Shown: piece by piece, positions 58,238 through 64,000 of the stretch
How the letters are laid out: each line of letters opens with the position of its first letter
Position numbering within the stretch: position 1 is the first letter of the stretch
NCBI GenBank assembly: GCA_017893485.1
Contig: CM030366.1
Location: 187,843,947 to 187,907,946 of the forward strand
DNA: 64,000 nucleotides
Source of the DNA: Hemerocallis citrina
Lineage: Eukaryota; Streptophyta; Magnoliopsida; Asparagales; Asphodelaceae
Direction: 5' to 3'
The notes under the pieces: generated by a model
Told to the model about the DNA's origin: nothing
The model's input: only the letters and a program-made list of their open reading frames with translations
Database searches by the model: none
Translations under genes and position numbers: made by a program

Positions 58238-58849
58238 AGAGCATCTGTAGTTATTGACTATTTTGCCAAATTTCCCAAAATTTGGCAAAAAAAGTTGCTG
58301 CAGTCGTTGGCCAAATACCCAAATTTTGTGTTTCGGATGAACAGTAGTCGACTATATTTGGCAGCAAAATGGCAATTACCAAAATATAGCTAACGAAAGA
58401 TGATTTTTCGTCTGATGAAAAAAAAAGTTATCGGACGAAAGATAATTTTTCGTCTTTTCTAAATATATATATTTTTAATATATCAGATGGGAAATGATTT
58501 CTCGTCTGATAATTTTTTTTATTAAAAAATTGATCGGGTTGGAAATTATTTTTTGATCGGACGGAAAATTATTTTCCGTCCGTTGCTATTTATTTTTAAA
58601 AAAAGTATCCGACCGGGAGATATCTCTCGTCCTTCCCATTTCTGCCAAATTTTCAACCCCAAAAATTCTATAGGAACCCCAAAAATTCAATAGGAATAGG
58701 CCTATATAAATAATTATCGTTCGTCCGAGATGTTTTTTATTATAAAAAAAGCCAAATTTTTTGCTTTGAACGATTGCAACCAAAACCCAAATTTTCTATT
58801 TCCAAATATCAAATACCCAAATTTTAGCATGGAACGACTACAGATGCTC
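58238..58849. mobile_element. PIF/Harbinger-like MITE with diverged palindromes (copy 3)
   Basis: Ends AGAGCATCTGTAGTTATTGA and, on the opposite strand, GAGCATCTGTAGTCGTTCCA; TTA lies at 58235-58237 and 58850-58852. Palindromes sit where copy 2 has its own but differ in sequence: ACGAAAGATGATTTTTCGT near 58394, GACGAAAGATAATTTTTCGTC near 58436, GGAAATGATTTCTCGTCTGA near 58489, CGGACGGAAAATTATTTTCC near 58558 and GGGAGATATCTCTC near 58614. Confidence 0.75.
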
Positions 58850-59222
58850 TTATGTAGTGGGCCCAAGGTTCTCATTATTTGGCTGAAGTAGCGCAAATGT
58901 ACTTGTTATGTAAATACAAAATTATGTCATCATAAAGCCTCCATTTTTATAAAAAAGAGGCAATTAGCCTTGATTGATAAGAAGGCATTTCGGTAGCATT
59001 TAAATTATATTTCATTGAAAGTAGTTAGAAAGGATATGAAAGTTAAAAAGTTTGGATGGATCTTCATGTTGCGATAAAAAGTTTTGATATGATGGACATA
59101 TAGTTATGATAGCTGGGGTTGCCACATGTTCTCATGAGTGCCACTTGTAGTTGTAATAGTGAAGATAACCTTACCTAACACTCTTTCTAAAAGAAAAACA
59201 AATTAAAATAATTAAAATAACT

Positions 59223-59484
59223 GGTCAATATGGTCTAGGTAGGCCCCTTGGTGGATATTGAATTTCCAATAAACTCCTTAACCTTTTGAACTCTCTTATA
59301 AACTCCTCATACTTAAATGATACAGAAAGCCCTTTTGTACAATTCATGGTACTTTGTATTATAGCGCACAAGGAATTATACAACAGAGCTTTCTGGATAT
59401 TTTTACGTTTGAGGGGTCTATCCAAGAGTTGAAAAAGTCAAGGGGTTTATTGGAAATTCAATACCCACTAGACCATATTTACCC
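59223..59484. mobile_element. Inverted-repeat MITE with long arms
   Basis: The left arm GGTCAATATGGTCTAGGTAG and the opposite-strand right arm GGGTAAATATGGTCTAGTGG begin a foldback whose arms continue through GATATTGAATTTCCAATAAA against GTATTGAATTTCCAATAAAC. The arms extend about 60 bp. I found no clear target duplication. Confidence 0.65.
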
Positions 59485-61180
59485 TATAACAAATTAATAA
59501 AAATCCTTGTACAAGTAGTCAAGAAAAACCTAACATGTAATAAACTATAGTAATGGAACTGTTTATTAGTATATATGATATAATTTAGAGGAGCAACCAC
59601 ATTAATAAGTGAGTTGATCGCAAGTAATACTGTAATAACACCTTAGCACTGAAGAAGGAAGAAAATATATGTAATTAAATAGAAATATAAATAGTTCTTG
59701 AATGAACAAGTGTTGCTTTTAATACCCAAACTAATTCTAAATTTTTTGATTGCTAATAGTTTTACTCAATAATATGTTTGTGTTTATAGAGTCAATTGAG
59801 GTTCTTTATCAGATAGTCTCATTTGCATTGTTTAAAGTTTCGATCCAAAACAGCTGAAGTTTTGGCCGAAATTTGGTTTTAGGCCTTGGGGGACACAACT
59901 AGCATAAAATATATATTACATCATTTTCACATGAAATTCACAAAATTTTGGGCTAATTCCGAAATTCCGAGTTCAAAATTTTGGCCGATATTTTCTACTA
60001 TAGGATTGGTATAGGATTGGTCATTGAATTTTCAAGTTGGGACGGTTTTAACAATAGAAACTTCCAAAACCCAATCCGCTCCGATCATTTTTCTAGTAAT
60101 TACTTGTTTGAATTGTGATATATTAATACTGTGTATCTAATTGTTGCACTCTTCATTTATTTTGCATGTTTTGTGCATGTTCCGTGTTGATGATCACATA
60201 TTTGGGTTGTGATCATTATTGCTGAAGTTACACATATGATATTGTAAATACATACTGTGTGTATATGTTAAGCACATCATATTTAGGAGATATATTTTAA
60301 ATCGTACATGCCACCCCAATATTTATTAAATATCCTGGAATATTTATTAAATATCCTGAAATTTTCCTGAAATCCAAAATTTGCAATGAAGATTCTTACA
60401 TCGACACGATATCAAAATCCAACATTTAGAACCATGCTCATTCGATTATGATTTTAGAGCACCCAACCCTAAAAGGGATTTTGAGTCAAATCGGTATAGC
60501 ACCTTTGGTGTCATTTTGACATTGACTGTCTGATAATTGGATGCCAAAATTCTAATTTAGAAGAATATTTTCGAATATGATTAATTTGTACTAATAGATT
60601 CTTTAGGTCGTAAGATCAAAAGCTTGCTTCACTGTTAAAGTTAAATATGATAAAATTAATAATATGAATCAGGAAAAATAAAGTTAAATATTTAAAATGA
60701 AGACAAGGGAAAGGAGAGAGAGGGAGAAGGGAAGAGGATTAGCAAAGCAAGTCATGTAAATCACCACAAAACTGTAGCTAGTATACCTTTTAAAAGTTGT
60801 ATTCTTCAGTTCTTCCTTTGGTTCTAGCACATCTCTTTTGTCAAGTTAGAGGCTATAAGTTGTTTTCTAATTGTTTATACCGCTGCCCTTGAGCATGTCC
60901 AACTATTTTCTTTGTATTGACAACATATGCCCATCATAACTTTTTCATTTTTCAGTCTCCGTTGCACCTTCTTCTTTTTTTTTCCTCTTGGGAGATGCAC
61001 CTCTTTTAATTATACTCAATTTCTCTCTCTGTCTTGCTGCTCAATTATCTTGATATGCTTGACCTTGCCACATTCCATTTTTTGAATGAGGATCCTTAAC
61101 AAATTTCATATTTCCCGAAACATTCCTCACAAGTCGACCTTTGCATAAACATCCTTAACAATGTTGGGGCCTACCTGCTG
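59485..61180. other. No gene seen
   Basis: AT-rich sequence without credible exons. AATATTTATTAAATATCCTG occurs twice in tandem near 60319-60360. A GAGAGAGGGAGAAGGGAAG purine tract lies at 60714-60735. Confidence 0.6.
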
Positions 61181-61186
61181 TATGTC

Positions 61187-61480
61187 CGAAGGTTTACTAT
61201 AGTTAATGGCTAAAGTCCAAAATGCCCTCAATCAACCCGTTTTCAAGAACTATTTCCCCCAAATTCTCATATGGCTTAAAATTTTCTTTCACCTAAACCC
61301 TAACTTCTCCCCGAGAGCTTTGTGGAAATAGGCAGTACTTAAGAGAAATGGGGGAGAATTGCATGTCAGATAGGGAGAAATGTGAGGGGTCTGGGTATCA
61401 AAGTGGTTAAGTGATGGCATTTTGGACTTCAATCTATCATGGTTAGCCATTTATGCAGATAAAGCATCAGAAACTTAACG
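61187..61480. mobile_element. Possible degenerate MITE
   Basis: AATGGCTAAAGTCCAAAATG near 61207 faces, on the opposite strand, AATGGCTAACCATGATAGAT and TGAAGTCCAAAATGCCATCA near 61410-61450. The arms share AAGTCCAAAATGCC. No target duplication was identified. Confidence 0.35.
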
Positions 61481-61627
61481 GAAGGACTGATGTAAAACCA
61501 ACCATAAAATAGAGAATTTTCAAGAATTTTAATGGGCTAATTTTACCAACATGAAAGTGCAGAATTAAGTTAGAAATTTTTAACAGTTAACAGGTTCGAT
61601 GGGTTTTCAAGAATTGAATAAGTGTAA

Positions 61628-62860
61628 CAGTCCCAATTAATAATTCAATCGTACGATCAACAATTAAATTCCTATGTGCTAGCAAGTAATAAGTTCAATA
61701 TCGATTCGTACTCTATTCTAGCATGTGGATCACTCAATCTCAATTATTTTGTGGTCGACAGATAAATCAGATAATAAACTAGATGATAAGGCAGTAAAAC
61801 ACAAATACTTAATAATGGAAAGATTATACCGAATGTGAAGAAACCAGTGTCAATCTCAGAGTTGAGCAGCACAAAGATCTCGGCAGTCACAGCGAACAAA
61901 AGCAGCAACGAGGCCAAGTGCTGGCAGATCCGGCGGCGATGCTGCGTCGACGTCGCCGGCGGTCGGTGCGACGGGCAGTGGAGGGCAGCGCTACAACGTC
62001 GCAGTCGAGGAGAGGAGTGGCGTCGGGGTGGGGAGCCTTGCTGTCGACGGAAGGGAAAAAGTAAGGAACCGGGGTTTTATGTGGTGAAGCTGGTCGTGGA
62101 AGTAATGGTAGGGCGGCGCCGGTGTGGAGGGGGGTCTTGGGTTGGTGGTGGAGGAAGAAGGCGACGGGATGGAAGGGGTTATGGTGTAGGGGAGAGGGAG
62201 ATGACGATGGAGCTGTTCGGTTTTGTGGGGATCGGGATAGGGGAAGAAGAAGAGATGGGTGGACTGGGTCTTCTTCTTCTTCGTTTGTTGATCGGCATCT
62301 GGGGATGTGAAGGAGAGTTTGGAGAAGAAGATATGGGTGGCGGCTGGTGTAGGTTTTTTTTGAGATTAGGGTTTTGTTTATTTGGGATTAGGGGAGATTG
62401 TATTTGGGATTTTTAATTGGGGATAAATTTTAGAATTAATCACTAATTCTAAAACTAGATTAGGATTTATCACAAACCCTAATATGATCTCAATTGTATC
62501 ACACAAAGGAGAGAAAATGAAGAGCAAAACTCAACACAGATTTTTTTAATCAATAATGGCCTGCTTTTCTCATTCATCTCAGGGCCTTTAAATAGGCTCA
62601 ATTACATCTTGAAACACATCTCCAAAATATTTTCAAAATCTAAAAATTACAAAAAGATTACATATGGCTATAATTGCCAGAAATAAAAAAAGGTACTGAA
62701 ATAAACTAAACAGGAAAGATGTCCTCATCAAGGACTTATTGCAAGTGGGCCTCAAATTGTTAAGGACGTTTGTGCAATATGGATTTGTGGAGGATGTTTC
62801 GGAAAATATGAAACTTGTTGGGACCCCTACATGAAAAAAAACTTCTTAAATTCGTCATTT
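61628..62860 (-). other. GC-rich segment with promoter-like flank, possible LTR or leader
   Basis: A GC-rich core (61890-62340) stands out sharply from its surroundings. A 193-codon frame on the + strand from 61835 is rich in Arg, Gly and Trp and looks like a composition effect. On the minus strand, CCTATTTAAAGGCC near 62600 is a good TATA-type box, followed by a CT-rich, CCACC-containing leader-like sequence, and the segment ends GGGACTGTTACA at 61628. This resembles an LTR or gene leader read on the minus strand, but no matching duplicate or target duplication was found. Confidence 0.35.
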
Positions 62861-63152
62861 ATTATTCCTTAACCTATAAAGCATACTAGTGTTACCCTGT
62901 GCATCCTGTGCGTGCAAACTGCACAGACTATAATAATTATGAGAGACTCATAAAATTGTATGGTACTTAAAAATTTAGAAATGTCTCTTAGTTATTTCAA
63001 TCACAATATAATGAAAAGATGACAAATCTACAAATTAACTAATTCACAATTTCAAACCAACCAACATCATTCTATATTTCTATTCAATTAAAAGAAGAAA
63101 AAAAATAGTCGAATAATTACCAAAATTTAGAGATGCTAAAAAAATGACTTAC

Positions 63153-63492
63153 AATCTTGTCACATTCCTCCATTCTAAAGCTTGCTTGCGAATACTCATA
63201 TTGTCTGCGAAGTCATTCAATATTTGCTTCCAACTGTTTTATATTACTCAGTTGTGTCTCTATAAAATGATCAAATTATAAAACACACATACAATACTAC
63301 AATTCACCAAAACTTTTTAAACAAAACAAAAGATATAGAAAATATACCACTATCTGCATGTTGTTTTCCTTCTGATTTCAGCATATTCCGAAGCTTCTCT
63401 TGCTTCATTAAATTTTCATCTTCTCATTTCATCAACCATTTGATGCAAGTGCTTAGCTTTCTTATATATTCACTCATTTGTTCACTTTTACC
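63153..63492 (-). pseudogene. Decayed coiled-coil gene fragment, two exon-like blocks
   Basis: On the minus strand one block (63492-63348) lies between a CTTAG acceptor and a GTATAT donor and reads SEQMSEYIRK, then KHLHQMVDEM, then ENLMKQEKLRNMLKSEGKQH across two frame changes. The next block (63259-63153), between TTATAG and GTAAGT, reads TQLSNIKQLEANIE, a TGA stop, then LRRQYEYSQASFRMEECDKI. The high Glu, Lys, Gln and Leu content and heptad spacing suggest a coiled coil. The TGA stands where CGA (Arg) would fit, a CpG decay change. Family unknown. Confidence 0.4.
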
Positions 63493-64000
63493 CTAAGAAA
63501 ATAAAAAATAATAAAATACAATAATGATAAAATGGACCAAACTATTCAACTTCATGCTTTTTATCATCATCTACAATCCATCATTCTTCGTAATTGAACA
63601 TTTAATGATAGTATTACTTAGAATGCAAAAGTCCAAATGAAAACAGATAACATTTAGAAGAAAAAGCCCTCATATGCAAAGTCTGTTCGTTCCAATCTCA
63701 CACCTGACGATTCCTCTTCTTCTAATCCGAAACCCTACATTATTAGGTTTGCATCTAATCCCGAATCTCAAACTTGGCCATACTATCATAAAAAAAAGAA
63801 AAAATCTCAGACACAAACAAATTAAATATTACCAAAAAAAGGATATAAAAACTGAACAACAATTCTAATTGAAGAAAGATTGCTAAAATAATTATCAGAG
63901 ATTGCTAAAAATAAATGAAAAGCTCATGAACTTAACCAAAAAAAAATCATGAGAAATAATTATAAGAATTAGTGAACACAATTATCATCAAATTGAAGAA
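63493..64000. other. No gene resolved at window end
   Basis: AT-rich. A minus-strand GGGTTTCGGATTAGAAGAAG segment near 63745 resembles a gene leader but cannot be tied to a product. Confidence 0.4.

Noticed and set aside
59225..59425. 66-codon minus-strand frame
   Set aside because: It lies wholly within the arms and loop of an inverted-repeat MITE and has no domain.
61835..62416. 193-codon + strand open frame
   Set aside because: Arg/Gly/Trp-rich with no motif; the open frame is explained by GC-rich composition, and promoter-like features point to the other strand.

Overview
The window is a repeat-dense stretch of an AT-rich plant nuclear genome, most likely a dicot. The evidence is three exon sets with GT-AG introns, Ty1-copia and Ty3-gypsy LTR elements primed by plant-type tRNA sites, an RTE-type LINE, hAT-, Mutator- and PIF/Harbinger-like DNA elements, and an integrated plant pararetrovirus. 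No bacterial features (operons, CRISPR, Shine-Dalgarno sites) were seen. The species cannot be named from this sequence.

Layout. 1-7.6 kb: a decayed RTE LINE (+) split by a 4.7 kb solo LTR (-) with a perfect 5-bp target duplication. 8.5-11.5 kb: the last four coding exons of a TLDc-domain gene (+), with a hairpin-rich MITE in its third intron. 12.7-13.6 kb: a gypsy gag remnant. 13.6-22.6 kb: a Ty1-copia element (A) whose 5' LTR holds a second copia element (B) and whose gag holds a hAT-like element. 22.8-25.4 kb: a Mutator-like non-autonomous element, then a copia-type solo LTR (-). 26.1-34.2 kb: a Ty3-gypsy element (-) with gag and protease but no reverse transcriptase or integrase. Its 3' part is filled with tandem arrays: roughly 290-bp units carrying tRNA-like pol III boxes, 73-bp units, and about 95-bp units broken by a second hAT copy. 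36.6-43.9 kb: a decayed, roughly genome-length endogenous caulimovirid (+), in the order coat protein, zinc knuckle, movement protein, protease, RT, RNase H, possible transactivator, pregenomic promoter, leader, primer site. 45.2-51.4 kb: a PIF/Harbinger element (TAA duplication) with an intact two-exon Myb/SANT gene and no visible transposase. 52.0-64 kb: the 5' UTR and first coding exon of a probable CCCH zinc-finger gene, followed by a very long intron or intergenic stretch with several MITEs, a GC-rich segment and a decayed coiled-coil gene fragment.

How it fits together. Only three loci look like intact coding sequence: the TLDc exons, the transposon Myb/SANT gene and the CCCH first exon. 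Nesting gives a partial order of events: RTE LINE before the giant LTR; gypsy gag before copia A; copia A before copia B and before the hAT copy; gypsy array before its hAT copy. The points most worth a second look are the Harbinger element with a preserved Myb gene but no transposase, the repeated tRNA-like modules in the gypsy array, the MITE family whose internal palindromes stay paired while changing sequence, and the caulimovirid gene order with an extra leader reading frame.
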